From NCBI GenBank assembly GCA_903834145.1, contig CAILHY010000010.1, positions 62,001-126,000 of the forward strand: 64,000 bases of DNA, in the 5' to 3' direction. Source of the stretch: an uncultured Actinomycetes bacterium. GTDB lineage: Bacteria > Actinomycetota > Actinomycetes > Nanopelagicales > Nanopelagicaceae. A program made the translations under genes and the position numbers. Shown here in pieces: positions 10,978 through 19,714 of the stretch. The notes beneath the pieces were generated by a model. The model had not been told where the DNA came from, searched no databases, and saw nothing but the letters and a program-made list of their open reading frames with translations. Numbering within the stretch: the first letter of the stretch is position 1; every line of letters begins with the position of its first letter.

Positions 10978-11013
10978 CTGATACCGGCACAGATACTGGC
11001 GCTGATACTGGCA
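10978..11013. repeat. Three 12-bp tandem repeats in the aceE/DUF3052 intergenic region
   Basis: Three head-to-tail copies of a 12-mer of the form C(T/A)GATAC(C/T)GGC(A/G) occupy 10978-10989, 10990-11001 and 11002-11013. The first copy also overlaps a 12-bp palindrome, ATCAGCGCTGAT. They lie between the divergent aceE and DUF3052 starts and could be regulator sites, or simply a slippage-prone repeat. Confidence 0.7.
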
Positions 11014-11055
11014 GGTAGAGATCAATGGGCGATAGCGAGAAAAGGAGCAGAGTTT

Positions 11056-11469
11056 GTGACAACCCCCATGGGGTCAATGGCAACACGGATGGGCTTTGAA
11101 TCTGGAGATCTGATTCTTGAGGTCGGGTTTCGTGATGACTGCGATCTCGCATTACGGCAGGAACTAATTTCATTCACAGGCAATGAACTTCTCGATGGCG
11201 ATGTGCAAGAAGTTGTCGATGGAGTGATTCTTTGGTGGAGAGATGATGATGGCGATCTCATCGATGAATTAGTTGACGCACTGACCTATCTCTCGGAAAG
11301 CGGACCAATCTGGGTTCTTACACCGAAGGTCGGGCGCCCCGGTCATGTTCACCCAAGTGATATTCAGGATGCAGCGCCCACGGCTGGTTTGAGTCAAACG
11401 TCATCGTTATCGGTTGCCCCTGATTGGAGCGCGACGCGCTTAGTGGCGAGAAAGTCGGCTAAGAGATAG
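11056..11469 (+). CDS. DUF3052 domain-containing protein
   Basis: A 137-residue acidic cytosolic protein. It contains the pattern GFESGDLILEVGFRDDCD, then EVVDGVILWWRDDDGDL and a closing PKVGRPGHV segment, all features of the actinobacterial DUF3052 family. Its function is unknown. In mycobacteria, as I recall, a homologue also sits next to aceE, and that neighbourhood is kept here in divergent orientation. The GTG start has a good AAGGAG 8 nt upstream. The peroxiredoxin gene begins 10 bp after its stop. Confidence 0.85.
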   Translation: MTTPMGSMATRMGFESGDLILEVGFRDDCDLALRQELISFTGNELLDGDVQEVVDGVILWWRDDDGDLIDELVDALTYLSESGPIWVLTPKVGRPGHVHPSDIQDAAPTAGLSQTSSLSVAPDWSATRLVARKSAKR

Positions 11470-11479
11470 GTTTCTCGCC

Positions 11480-11938
11480 ATGTCATTAACTATCGGAACA
11501 CCAGCCCCGTTATTTGAACTCACAGACCAAAATGGCGTGAGCTTTTCTTCTGCAACTCTCATAGGTCAGAAGAATCTCGTTGTCCTCTTTTACCCTTTTG
11601 CGTTCACGGGTACATGTACTGGTGAACTATGTGCGATTCGAGATGATCTCAATTCTTTTCAAAATGACAACGTTCAACTGGTCGCAATATCCTGCGATTC
11701 ACGACATACGCAACGTGCATTCTCAGAAGCAGAGGGATACAAGTTCCCCGTGCTCTCTGACTTTTGGCCACATGGCGCCGTTGCTACAGCATTCGGAATT
11801 TTTGATGAGGCTCGAGGGTGCGCCGTCCGCGGAACATTCATCATCGATAAAGAGGGCATTGTCCGCTGGCAGATCGTGAACGGTCTCGGCGATGCCCGCA
11901 ATAATGGTGATTACAAGGCTGCAATAGCTGCGCTATAA
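11480..11938 (+). CDS. Peroxiredoxin, AhpE/Bcp-like
   Basis: A 152-residue thiol peroxidase that reduces peroxides in the cytosol. The active-site motif is PFAFTGTC with peroxidatic C46, followed by GELC with a second cysteine C51. The rest of the sequence resembles mycobacterial AhpE, a 1-Cys enzyme. A cysteine five residues after the peroxidatic one is instead the spacing of the resolving cysteine in PrxQ/Bcp, so an internal disulfide is possible. It follows DUF3052 by 10 bp. TAGGTT lies 7 nt before the ATG and may provide an extra leaderless start. Confidence 0.9.
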   Translation: MSLTIGTPAPLFELTDQNGVSFSSATLIGQKNLVVLFYPFAFTGTCTGELCAIRDDLNSFQNDNVQLVAISCDSRHTQRAFSEAEGYKFPVLSDFWPHGAVATAFGIFDEARGCAVRGTFIIDKEGIVRWQIVNGLGDARNNGDYKAAIAAL

Positions 11939-12000
11939 GCGTGTAATTCGTTCTATCTCGCTGATTCCACTAGAATTCGCGGAGCCTAGTGACGAAGCTA

Positions 12001-12075
12001 GGGTGCTTAGCTCAGTGGTAGAGCGCCTCGTTTACACCGAGGATGTCGGGGGTTCGAAACCCTCAGCGCCCACCA
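12001..12075 (+). tRNA. tRNA-Val (anticodon UAC)
   Basis: A complete cloverleaf. The acceptor stem GGGTGCT pairs with AGCGCCC (one G-T pair). The D arm is GCTCAGTGGTAGAGC and the anticodon arm CCTCG-TTTACAC-CGAGG carries anticodon TAC. The T arm is GGGGG-TTCGAAA-CCCTC, and CCA is encoded at 12073-12075. A TAGAAT box about 30 nt upstream at 11971 is a likely -10 element. Confidence 0.98.
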
Positions 12076-12103
12076 ACATCGATCAGAAGGGGTTGGAATC
12101 ATC

Positions 12104-12832
12104 ATGAAAGCCACCCCCAGCGATCAGCTCCAAATCCTTGATGTCCAACGCATGGACTTTCATGTTGCAACTCTCACAAACAAAGCCGCAGCGCTTCCTG
12201 AAATTGCTGAACTTCTAACAACAACTAATCGTTTACAAGTTGTGCGCGATCTCTGCATTGCAGCACAAACTCAAATTAGCGACATCAAGCGCGAACTTTC
12301 TCGATCAGAAGGCGATGTAGAGCAAGTTGTGACACGCCTAGAACGTGATGAAAAGCGTCTCAATGATGGCTCCACCGCGGCAAAAGATCTTGAACGCTTG
12401 CAGCATGAGGTAGCAACTCTGGCAGGCCGTCGCGCAGAGCTTGAAGAAATCGAACTTGAAATCATGATGCGAATTGACTCAGTTAAAGAACGCCTTGAAG
12501 AATTACGGGCAGAAGAAACTATTTTAGTTGCGCAAGCAGAAGAAATCGGCGCTCGCAAGGATGCAGCGCTTGGGGTTATAACTGCAGATATTGCTGCAAC
12601 ATCAGCCGAGCGTTTGGCAACAGTTCAGGGCATTGATGGCGCACTCGTTGACCTTTACGAGAAGATTCGTAGCAACGGCGGAAATGGCGCAGCTGCTTTT
12701 CGAGGAGGAACTTGCGAAGGTTGTCATCTTCCTGTGAATAGCGTTGAAATTGGAAGAATCAAGACGGCCCCATCCGATGAAGTTGTCCGGTGCGAGGAAT
12801 GCCGTTGCATCTTGGTGCGCGGAGCGCAGTAG
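12104..12832 (+). CDS. CT398-like coiled-coil zinc-ribbon protein
   Basis: A 242-residue protein. Residues 30-160 are long charged heptad-rich helices that should form an antiparallel coiled coil. The C-terminus is a four-cysteine zinc ribbon with C204-x2-C207 and C230-x2-C233. This matches the conserved CT398/Rv2229c-type family, which has no settled function; nucleic-acid or secretion-related roles have been suggested. It has a clear Shine-Dalgarno (AAGGGG) and its stop codon shares a base with the next GTG start (TAGTG). It is therefore coupled to the RNase H fusion, as in other actinobacteria. Confidence 0.85.
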   Translation: MKATPSDQLQILDVQRMDFHVATLTNKAAALPEIAELLTTTNRLQVVRDLCIAAQTQISDIKRELSRSEGDVEQVVTRLERDEKRLNDGSTAAKDLERLQHEVATLAGRRAELEEIELEIMMRIDSVKERLEELRAEETILVAQAEEIGARKDAALGVITADIAATSAERLATVQGIDGALVDLYEKIRSNGGNGAAAFRGGTCEGCHLPVNSVEIGRIKTAPSDEVVRCEECRCILVRGAQ

Positions 12833-13905
12833 TGGCTCGTCATTTTTTACTCACCGCCGATGGCGGCTCTCGCGGCAATCCCGGACCTGCGGGGTATGGA
12901 GCTGTAGTTCATGAGGGACATGTCGTCGTTGCAGAACTTTATGATTTTCTGGGAATCGCAACCAATAACGTTGCCGAATACAGCGGACTGGTGGCTGGAT
13001 TAGAAGCCATCCATGCTCTGGATCCGCAAGCCGAAGTTGATGTTCGCATGGATAGCAAGTTAGTTGTCGAACAAATGTCTGGTCGCTGGCAGATCAAACA
13101 TGCAGGGATGCGTGAATTAGCGCAGAAAGCGCGCGAGGCACATTCACCCGCACTAGTTTCCTATGGGTGGATTCCTCGTGAAGAAAATGCACACGCCGAT
13201 CGTTTGGCCAATAAAGCAATGGATGAGCTGGGCGGATTTGTTCCTAGGCAACTGAACCTTCTCACGGAACGTCTACGGATGGATGAAATTCCAACGACTA
13301 TTTACTTCATTCGTCACGGTGAAACAATCCTTACCCCGGATCGCAAATTCTCTGGATGCGGTCCAATAAATCCTGCATTAACTGAAACAGGATTATCCCA
13401 GGCGAAATTAGTTGCTCAAGAAGTTGGCAAACTCAATCCAGAGATCTTGATTGCGTCACCGCTGCAACGAACAACGCAAACAGCCAATGAAGTTGCTGCA
13501 GTGATTAATTTGCCGATCATCTTTGATGAAGCGTGGTTCGAATGTGACTTTGGTGTGTGGGACGGTCTCTCTATTGATGAAGTAAAGAGTCAACATCCCA
13601 AGGAATACCAAGCCTGGGTCTCATCTTCTGCTTATGCCCCACCAGGGGGCGAGTCATACGATGCGCTTGGCTGGCGAGTGGATGAAGCGATCGATAAGTT
13701 AGTGGCAACATACCCTGGTAAACGAGTTGCGGTGGTTGCTCACAACGGAGTTATTAAGCAAGCAATTCGATTAGCAACGGGTGGCTCACCATCGAGTATT
13801 TTTCATATCGATGTTTCACCATGCTCGATTTCCACGATCATGATTTGGCCAAGTGATGGCCTTCGCGCACTTCGCGGTGCTAACGAGCAAGGACATCTTC
13901 GCTAG
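12832..13905 (+). CDS. Bifunctional RNase H / histidine phosphatase fusion
   Basis: A 357-residue two-domain enzyme like mycobacterial Rv2228c. Residues 1-130 form a type I RNase H domain with all four acidic catalytic residues (D10, E49, D74, D123), which would cut RNA in RNA-DNA hybrids. Residues about 155-355 form a phosphoglycerate-mutase-like acid phosphatase with the RHGE signature (H162) and a second histidine in VAHNG. In mycobacteria the phosphatase domain has been linked to cobalamin CobC-type activity. The GTG at 12832 is chosen because the protein then begins MARHFLLTADGG at the first strand of RNase H. Confidence 0.93.
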   Translation: MARHFLLTADGGSRGNPGPAGYGAVVHEGHVVVAELYDFLGIATNNVAEYSGLVAGLEAIHALDPQAEVDVRMDSKLVVEQMSGRWQIKHAGMRELAQKAREAHSPALVSYGWIPREENAHADRLANKAMDELGGFVPRQLNLLTERLRMDEIPTTIYFIRHGETILTPDRKFSGCGPINPALTETGLSQAKLVAQEVGKLNPEILIASPLQRTTQTANEVAAVINLPIIFDEAWFECDFGVWDGLSIDEVKSQHPKEYQAWVSSSAYAPPGGESYDALGWRVDEAIDKLVATYPGKRVAVVAHNGVIKQAIRLATGGSPSSIFHIDVSPCSISTIMIWPSDGLRALRGANEQGHLR

Positions 13906-13959
13906 AAATTGTTAAAGATTTAGATGAAGTGTGGGCGAAAGGCAAGGTATTCTCAACTC

Positions 13960-15630
13960 ATGAGCGATTCATCTTTCTCTACCCGAGTCTTGCATGCCGC
14001 AACTGGTTCAACAAAGAGTGCCTTGGGTTGGGGGCAAGAAGCCGCAATCCGGATGCTTCACAACAACCTGGATCCTGCTGTGGCTGAACACCCAGAAAGA
14101 CTTGTTGTTTATGGGGGCACAGGTAAAGCCGCTCGTGATTGGCCATCCTTTGATGCGATCGTTCGTACCTTAACGAAACTCAAAGATGATGAGACTCTAC
14201 TTGTTCAATCAGGTAAACCTGTCGGTGTTTTTCAAACGCATGAATGGGCACCGCGCGTATTAATCGCAAACTCAAATCTTGTTGGAGATTGGGCTAACTG
14301 GCCAGAATTTCGCCGCTTAGAACATATGGGCTTGACCATGTATGGCCAAATGACTGCAGGATCGTGGATCTACATCGGCACTCAAGGAATTTTGCAAGGC
14401 ACCTATGAAACTTTTGCAGCGATTGCGCATAAGCGCTTCAACGGAACACTTCAAGGAACTCTCACACTTACTGCCGGATGTGGAGGAATGGGTGGCGCAC
14501 AACCGCTTGCCGTCACCATGAATGGTGGAGTCTGTCTGATTATTGACATTGATAAATCTCGTTTAGAAAAGCGAATCGAATCTCGTTACTTGGATGAGAT
14601 CGCCAATGATTTGAACGATGCAATTGATCGCGTTCGGACTGCTAAATCCAAAGGTGTTCCACTTTCCGTTGGCTTAGTGGGAAATGCTGCAGTCTTGTTC
14701 CCTCAACTTCTCACGATGGACATCGGCATAGACATTGTCACGGATCAAACTTCAGCGCACGATCCGCTTTCCTACATTCCTATCGGCGTGGATATTAATG
14801 ACGCTGCGCAGTTAGCCAAAGACGACCCCGAAGATTTCACAAAACGCTCACGCGAAGCAATGGCAAAACATGTTGAAGCCATGGTCGGCTTTATGGATAT
14901 TGGGGCAGAGGTTTTTGATTACGGCAATTCCATTCGCGATGAAGCGCGCCAAGGTGGTTACAGTCGTGCATTCGCGTTTCCTGGTTTCGTTCCTGCCTAT
15001 ATCCGCCCCCTCTTTTGCGAAGGTAAAGGACCATTTCGCTGGGTTGCACTCTCTGGGGATCCCAAAGATATTTATCGCACCGATAAAGCAGTCCTGGATC
15101 TCTTCCCTGACAATGAAGGCCTGCATCGTTGGATCACGATGGCACAAGAGAAAGTTGCTTTCCAAGGGTTACCAGCTCGCATTTGCTGGTTGGGTTACGG
15201 CGAGCGCGATAAAGCCGGCTTAGCTTTTAACGATCTTGTTGCTCGCGGTGAGGTTTCAGCCCCGATTGTTATTGGGCGCGATCATTTAGATTGCGGCTCT
15301 GTTGCCTCTCCTTATCGCGAGACAGAATCCATGATGGATGGTTCTGATGCCATTGCTGACTGGCCACTTTTGAACGCAATGGTAAATATTTCATCGGGTG
15401 CCTCATGGGTATCTATTCACCACGGTGGCGGCGTCGGCATTGGTAGGTCTATCCACGCAGGTCAGGTTTCTGTTGCAGATGGCACCAAGTTAGCCGCGCA
15501 AAAACTTGAACGAGTACTGACTAATGACCCCGGGATGGGAGTCATTCGTCATGCTGATGCAGGTTATGACGGCGCACTCTCTACTGCGCGGGAAAAGCAT
15601 GTTCATGTTCCGATGCTGGATATTGAATAG
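13960..15630 (+). CDS. hutU: Urocanate hydratase
   Basis: The NAD-dependent urocanase, second step of histidine degradation, makes 4-imidazolone-5-propionate from urocanate. The 556-residue protein has the expected length. It contains the conserved segments [32 protein letters not shown] and the [13 protein letters not shown] signature near the C-terminus. The ATG at 13960 follows TATTCT by 6 nt, so the hut message appears leaderless. An upstream in-frame ATG at 13924 is less likely. hutI starts 2 nt after its stop codon and hutH overlaps hutI, so the three form one operon. Confidence 0.97.
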   Translation: MSDSSFSTRVLHAATGSTKSALGWGQEAAIRMLHNNLDPAVAEHPERLVVYGGTGKAARDWPSFDAIVRTLTKLKDDETLLVQSGKPVGVFQTHEWAPRVLIANSNLVGDWANWPEFRRLEHMGLTMYGQMTAGSWIYIGTQGILQGTYETFAAIAHKRFNGTLQGTLTLTAGCGGMGGAQPLAVTMNGGVCLIIDIDKSRLEKRIESRYLDEIANDLNDAIDRVRTAKSKGVPLSVGLVGNAAVLFPQLLTMDIGIDIVTDQTSAHDPLSYIPIGVDINDAAQLAKDDPEDFTKRSREAMAKHVEAMVGFMDIGAEVFDYGNSIRDEARQGGYSRAFAFPGFVPAYIRPLFCEGKGPFRWVALSGDPKDIYRTDKAVLDLFPDNEGLHRWITMAQEKVAFQGLPARICWLGYGERDKAGLAFNDLVARGEVSAPIVIGRDHLDCGSVASPYRETESMMDGSDAIADWPLLNAMVNISSGASWVSIHHGGGVGIGRSIHAGQVSVADGTKLAAQKLERVLTNDPGMGVIRHADAGYDGALSTAREKHVHVPMLDIE

Positions 15631-15632
15631 AG

Positions 15633-16808
15633 ATGTCACGCACCCTCGTCGATAACATCGGCTTGCTAGTTACAAATGATGTATCCGTGGATGGAAGCCC
15701 ACTTGGGGTTATTGAGAATGCAGCATTCCTGATTGAAGATGAAATCATTTCTTGGACTGGCGCGTCGGGCGATGTATCGCGCAACGACGTGAGTAACAGT
15801 ATTGATGCGCACGGGCGCTGTGTGATCCCGGGTTTCGTTGACAGTCATACTCACTTGGTCTTTGCGGGGGATCGAAGCGCAGAGTTTCGCGCGCGCATGC
15901 AGGGCGAGGCTTATGCAGCAGGGGGAATCAATTACACCGTCGAACTTACTCGCGCTGCAACCAACGGGGATCTCCTGGCAAGTGCCCGCAAATTATTTGC
16001 CGAGGCGACAACTTCAGGAACGACCACCATGGAAACTAAGTCCGGTTATGGATTAACGGTGGATGACGAGGCGCGCAGTCTTGCAGTTGCAAAACAAATC
16101 ACAGCGGAGACTACTTTTCTTGGCGCACACATTGTTCCTAAGGAATACAAAGATTCACCTGAGGATTATGTTGATCTTGTCTGTGGCCCCATGTTGGATG
16201 CTGCTCTGCCGAACGCGAAATGGATTGATGTATTCTGCGACAAAGGTGCATTTACACCTGAACAAGCGCGCCGTATTTTGCAAGCGGGTATCGCTAAAGG
16301 GTTACTTCCTCGTTTGCATGCTAATCAACTAGAGCCCGGTGAAGGTGTTCAACTGGGTGTAGAACTTGACGCGGCATCAGTGGATCACGTGAGCCATTTA
16401 TCTGATGCCGATATTGCCTCACTTTCACATTCCAACACTGTTGCGACCTTGTTGCCTGGCGCCGAATTTTCTACACGTTCTGTATATCCAGATGCTCGAA
16501 AACTCTTTGAAGCAAGCGTGAGCGTTGCACTTGCCTCTGACTGCAATCCAGGAAGTTCTTACACAACGAGTATGCCTTTTGTGATTGCTGTAGCAGTGCG
16601 CGATATGCATTTCTCGCCTGAACAGGCTCTCTGGTCTGCCACGCAAGGCGGTGCTCAAGCGCTACGTCGCACTGATGTTGGTCATTTAGGGAAAGGTGCT
16701 AACGCGGACTTTTCAATCCTCGGTACACACACATATATGCACTTGGCTTATCGTCCAGGTGTCCAATTAATAGATGAGGTATGGCGCCATGGTGTCCGAG
16801 TCAAATAA
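15633..16808 (+). CDS. hutI: Imidazolonepropionase
   Basis: An amidohydrolase-superfamily enzyme that opens imidazolonepropionate to N-formimidoyl-L-glutamate, the third step of histidine degradation. It has 391 residues. The metal-binding HxH is H72/H74 in FVDSHTHLVFAGDR, the characteristic KSGYGL motif follows in the middle, and the later metal-ligand region is ASDCNPGSSYT. Only 2 nt separate it from hutU, and its 3' end overlaps the start of hutH, which indicates translational coupling. Confidence 0.97.
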   Translation: MSRTLVDNIGLLVTNDVSVDGSPLGVIENAAFLIEDEIISWTGASGDVSRNDVSNSIDAHGRCVIPGFVDSHTHLVFAGDRSAEFRARMQGEAYAAGGINYTVELTRAATNGDLLASARKLFAEATTSGTTTMETKSGYGLTVDDEARSLAVAKQITAETTFLGAHIVPKEYKDSPEDYVDLVCGPMLDAALPNAKWIDVFCDKGAFTPEQARRILQAGIAKGLLPRLHANQLEPGEGVQLGVELDAASVDHVSHLSDADIASLSHSNTVATLLPGAEFSTRSVYPDARKLFEASVSVALASDCNPGSSYTTSMPFVIAVAVRDMHFSPEQALWSATQGGAQALRRTDVGHLGKGANADFSILGTHTYMHLAYRPGVQLIDEVWRHGVRVK

Positions 16809-18342
16809 AACAGTAAACCTTGGAATCAGCGGGATCAGCTTTGAAGACGTCATCAACGTTGCTCGACGCAATGCAAAAGTTGTCATAACACCGCAAGCAA
16901 TTGCCGCTATTGCCAAGACTCGTACCTACATTGACGAATATGCAGCCGGGGGAGTTCCTGTTTATGGTGTGTCAACGGGTTTCGGCGCGTTAGCTAATCG
17001 CCACATCGATGTAAAAGATCGCACCCAACTTCAGAAATCATTGATTCGCTCACACGCTGCAGGCGTTGGCCCAGCGGTCGAGCGCGAAGTTGTACGTGCT
17101 CTCTTGTTCTTGCGCCTTCGCACCATGACCTCAGGGCGCACGGGTGTTCGCGTCGAAGTTGCACAAATTTATGCAGACTTCTTGAATGCTGGCATTACCC
17201 CCGTTGTTCCTGAATTTGGTTCACTCGGTTGCAGTGGGGATCTTGCACCTCTTTCTCATTGTGCACTTGCCATGATGGGTGAAGGCGTTGTTCATGATTC
17301 ATCTGGCAAAGAGATGCCATCTCTGGATGCCATGAAGGCAGCTGGCATTACACCGATTGAGCTGGAAGCCAAAGAAGGTCTTGCACTCATTAACGGCACT
17401 GATGGAATGCTTGGAATGTTGATTATGGCATGTGCCGATCTCTATGCACTGTGCACCGTTGCCGACATTACTGCCGCTATGAGCATCGAAGGTTTACTTG
17501 GCACAGATCGCGTCTTTGCACCTGACCTACATATGCCGCTTCGACCACAGATTGGTCAAGCAGTGAGCGCGGCCAATATTTACGCAATGTTGAATGGCTC
17601 AGGAATCGTTGCCTCTCACCTAGAAAATGATTCGCGCGTGCAAGATGCCTACTCACTGCGTTGTGCACCACAAGTTGCTGGTGCAGTACGTGACACCGTT
17701 GATTACGCGTCAACAATTGCTTCGCGTGAACTACAGAGTTCTATCGATAATCCTGTGGTCCTGCCCGATGGCCGTGTGGAATCCAACGGCAATTTTCATG
17801 GTGCTCCCGTTGCCTATGTCCTGGACTTCCTTGCGATTGCGGCAGCAGATCTAGGTTCAATTTCCGAACGTCGGACCGACCGTATGTTGGATCAACACAG
17901 ATCCTCTGGCCTGCCACCCTTCCTTGCGCATGACCCAGGAGTGGACTCTGGCCTCATGATTGCTCAATACACACAGGCAGGATTAGTGAGCGAAAACAAG
18001 CGCCTTGCCACACCTGCCAGCGTTGATTCCATTCCTAGTTCGGCAATGCAAGAAGATCATGTATCCATGGGTTGGAGCGCGGCGCGTAAATTACGTAAAG
18101 TAGTTGAAAACCTTTCTCGTATTCTTGCAATCGAACTTGTAACTTCGGCACGTGCTATTGAATTCCGCAAGGAATTCACGCCAGCACCTGCCACAGCAAG
18201 TGTCGTTAGCGAGCTTCGCAAAGTTGTTGGAGGAGTCGGACCGGATCGTTTTCTTTCGCCAGAACTTGAATCGGCAGTGACATTGGTGCAGTCAGGAAAA
18301 GTTGTTGCAGCAGCTAAAGAAGTAGTGAAAGAACTTCGTTAG
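16789..18342 (+). CDS. hutH: Histidine ammonia-lyase
   Basis: This enzyme removes ammonia from L-histidine to give urocanate, the entry step of the pathway, through the self-formed MIO cofactor. The 517-residue protein has catalytic Y59 (VYGVSTGFG) and the MIO tripeptide at residues 148-150. Here the tripeptide is Cys-Ser-Gly rather than the more common Ala-Ser-Gly; I recall the cysteine form from Streptomyces enzymes. The chosen ATG at 16789 has GAGG upstream; an ATG at 16774 and a GTG at 16792 are alternatives. It overlaps hutI by 20 nt and ends tail to tail on hutG with a 3-4 nt overlap. Confidence 0.97.
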   Translation: MVSESNKTVNLGISGISFEDVINVARRNAKVVITPQAIAAIAKTRTYIDEYAAGGVPVYGVSTGFGALANRHIDVKDRTQLQKSLIRSHAAGVGPAVEREVVRALLFLRLRTMTSGRTGVRVEVAQIYADFLNAGITPVVPEFGSLGCSGDLAPLSHCALAMMGEGVVHDSSGKEMPSLDAMKAAGITPIELEAKEGLALINGTDGMLGMLIMACADLYALCTVADITAAMSIEGLLGTDRVFAPDLHMPLRPQIGQAVSAANIYAMLNGSGIVASHLENDSRVQDAYSLRCAPQVAGAVRDTVDYASTIASRELQSSIDNPVVLPDGRVESNGNFHGAPVAYVLDFLAIAAADLGSISERRTDRMLDQHRSSGLPPFLAHDPGVDSGLMIAQYTQAGLVSENKRLATPASVDSIPSSAMQEDHVSMGWSAARKLRKVVENLSRILAIELVTSARAIEFRKEFTPAPATASVVSELRKVVGGVGPDRFLSPELESAVTLVQSGKVVAAAKEVVKELR

Positions 18343-19244
18343 TTTTTACGTGAAGCAACACCGCTTGCGGATTCTAAAACCAACAAAGCGGCTAATCTGA
18401 TCGTTCGTTGATCTGGCGTATCTAAGGTTGCATCAATTTCCGTAATATCAATCGCGCGCACTCGCGAGTCTGCCCCTGCCAAGAATGCAGCCTGTCGCAA
18501 TTCATCTGCACTAATTCCACCCGGTACTGATGCAGGACAAGCGGGTACAACCGCCCGATCGCAGACATCAACATCTAGGTCCACATATATTTCACGCCCA
18601 TCCGAGCCAGCAATTTCCAACGCTTCAGCCATAACATCTGACATGGGACGCTTTCGCAGTACATCCCGCGAAACAACATGAATGCCTTCATCCTTAGCGC
18701 GTTGTGAATACTCACGACTATTGGCAAAATCAGAAATTCCTATTTGCACAATGTTTTTGCCCGACAAACCCGCTTGAATCAATCGCCACACTGGGGATCC
18801 GTTGGAAACCCCATCCCTTAAATCATGATGAGCATCCAGAGTAATCAAACCGATTTTGGATAAGTCAGGCCACATTCCCGCAGCGACTGAATATGTAATG
18901 GAATTATCTCCGCCTAAAGCAATTAGTAGTTTGTGATTGGTTCGCACATTTGCAACAGCCGAAGCAACACTCTTCTCGCCTGACTCGTGATCCGGTGATT
19001 CGACATTTCCTAGGTCGCAAACTCCGATGTCGCGCAGATCAATGTCATGCGCACTGGAATAGGTGGAATACCGAGCAAGTGCCTCGCGAATCGCACCAGG
19101 TGTTTTATGTGCAGAGGTGGGCGAAAGCGAAACTTCATGTGCGGGGATACCTATGAACGCTACATCGGCGCCTTCGCGCGCACCAGAAAAAATAGTATTT
19201 GCCCGCGTCCATTTGGGATCATGAGACAAGTGCACGCTGGTCAT
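18339..19244 (-). CDS. hutG: Ureohydrolase family protein, probable formimidoylglutamase
   Basis: An arginase/agmatinase-fold Mn enzyme of 301 residues. The metal motifs are GGDN (110s), DAHHD (D137, H139, D141) and DLDVDVCD (D224, D226). The first histidine ligand of the usual GGDHS is replaced by N114. An Asn at this position is, to my memory, characteristic of formiminoglutamases. Together with its place after hutUIH, this points to hydrolysis of formiminoglutamate to glutamate and formamide. Agmatinase or another guanidino hydrolase cannot be excluded. The ATG at 19244 follows TACGAT by 7 nt, and upstream in-frame starts look spurious. It is convergent with hutH rather than part of that operon. 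Confidence 0.82.
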   Translation of the reverse strand: MTSVHLSHDPKWTRANTIFSGAREGADVAFIGIPAHEVSLSPTSAHKTPGAIREALARYSTYSSAHDIDLRDIGVCDLGNVESPDHESGEKSVASAVANVRTNHKLLIALGGDNSITYSVAAGMWPDLSKIGLITLDAHHDLRDGVSNGSPVWRLIQAGLSGKNIVQIGISDFANSREYSQRAKDEGIHVVSRDVLRKRPMSDVMAEALEIAGSDGREIYVDLDVDVCDRAVVPACPASVPGGISADELRQAAFLAGADSRVRAIDITEIDATLDTPDQRTIRLAALLVLESASGVASRKN

Positions 19245-19359
19245 GAAGGTCATCGTACGCGAACGGTCTATATCTACGGCAATAGGGTGATGATTCACGC
19301 GTATTTAATGGATATTAATACGTTTCGCTCTACCTATGCGCGAAGGTATCCTTACCCAC

Positions 19360-19711
19360 GAAGAGTCGCCCGGATCACCGCGTTACGAAAGTACCGAGGA
19401 AAGTCCGGACTCCAGAGAGCAAGGTGGTGGGTAACGCCCACCCGGAGCAATCCGCGGGATCAGTGCCACAGAAAATAAACCGCTCATGCAAATGAGTAAG
19501 GGTGAAACGGTGGTGTAAGAGACCACCAGCATTTACGGCAACGTACATGGCTAGGTAAACCCCACTTGGAGCAAGACCAGACAGATAGCGCTTGAGAACT
19601 GCTCGTTCGAGCTATTGGGTAGGTCGCTTGATCACGTAAGTAATTGCGTGACTAGATGGATGGTGATCCGTTCGCAAGAACGACAGGATCCGGCTTATAG
19701 GGCGACTCTTC
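19360..19711 (+). ncRNA. rnpB: RNase P RNA
   Basis: The catalytic RNA of RNase P, bacterial type A layout. The 5' arm of P1 (GAAGAGTCGCC, from 19360) pairs with GGCGACTCTTC ending at 19711. Between them are the conserved core elements GAGGAAAGTCCGGACTCC, ACAGAAA, AGGGTGAAACGGTGG and the 3' GGCTTATAGGGCGACTC segment. The gene ends 3 bp before the stop codon of the convergent OYE gene. A 26-nt stretch at its 3' end recurs at 22873-22898. Confidence 0.97.
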
Positions 19712-19714
19712 TTT
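19689..19714 (+). repeat. Left copy of a 26-nt direct repeat, inside the rnpB 3' end (candidate attL)
   Basis: These bases run from TCCGGCTTATAG through the 3' arm of P1 and the following T-run. They match 22873-22898 at 24 of 26 positions in direct orientation. Direct repeats of an RNA gene's 3' end flanking a short accessory segment are typical of site-specific integration. The assignment as an attachment site is inference. Confidence 0.65.

Noticed and set aside
10919-11055. A small gene in the aceE-DUF3052 gap
   Set aside because: Open frames there only read through the 12-bp repeats, giving simple-sequence peptides, and none has a plausible start.
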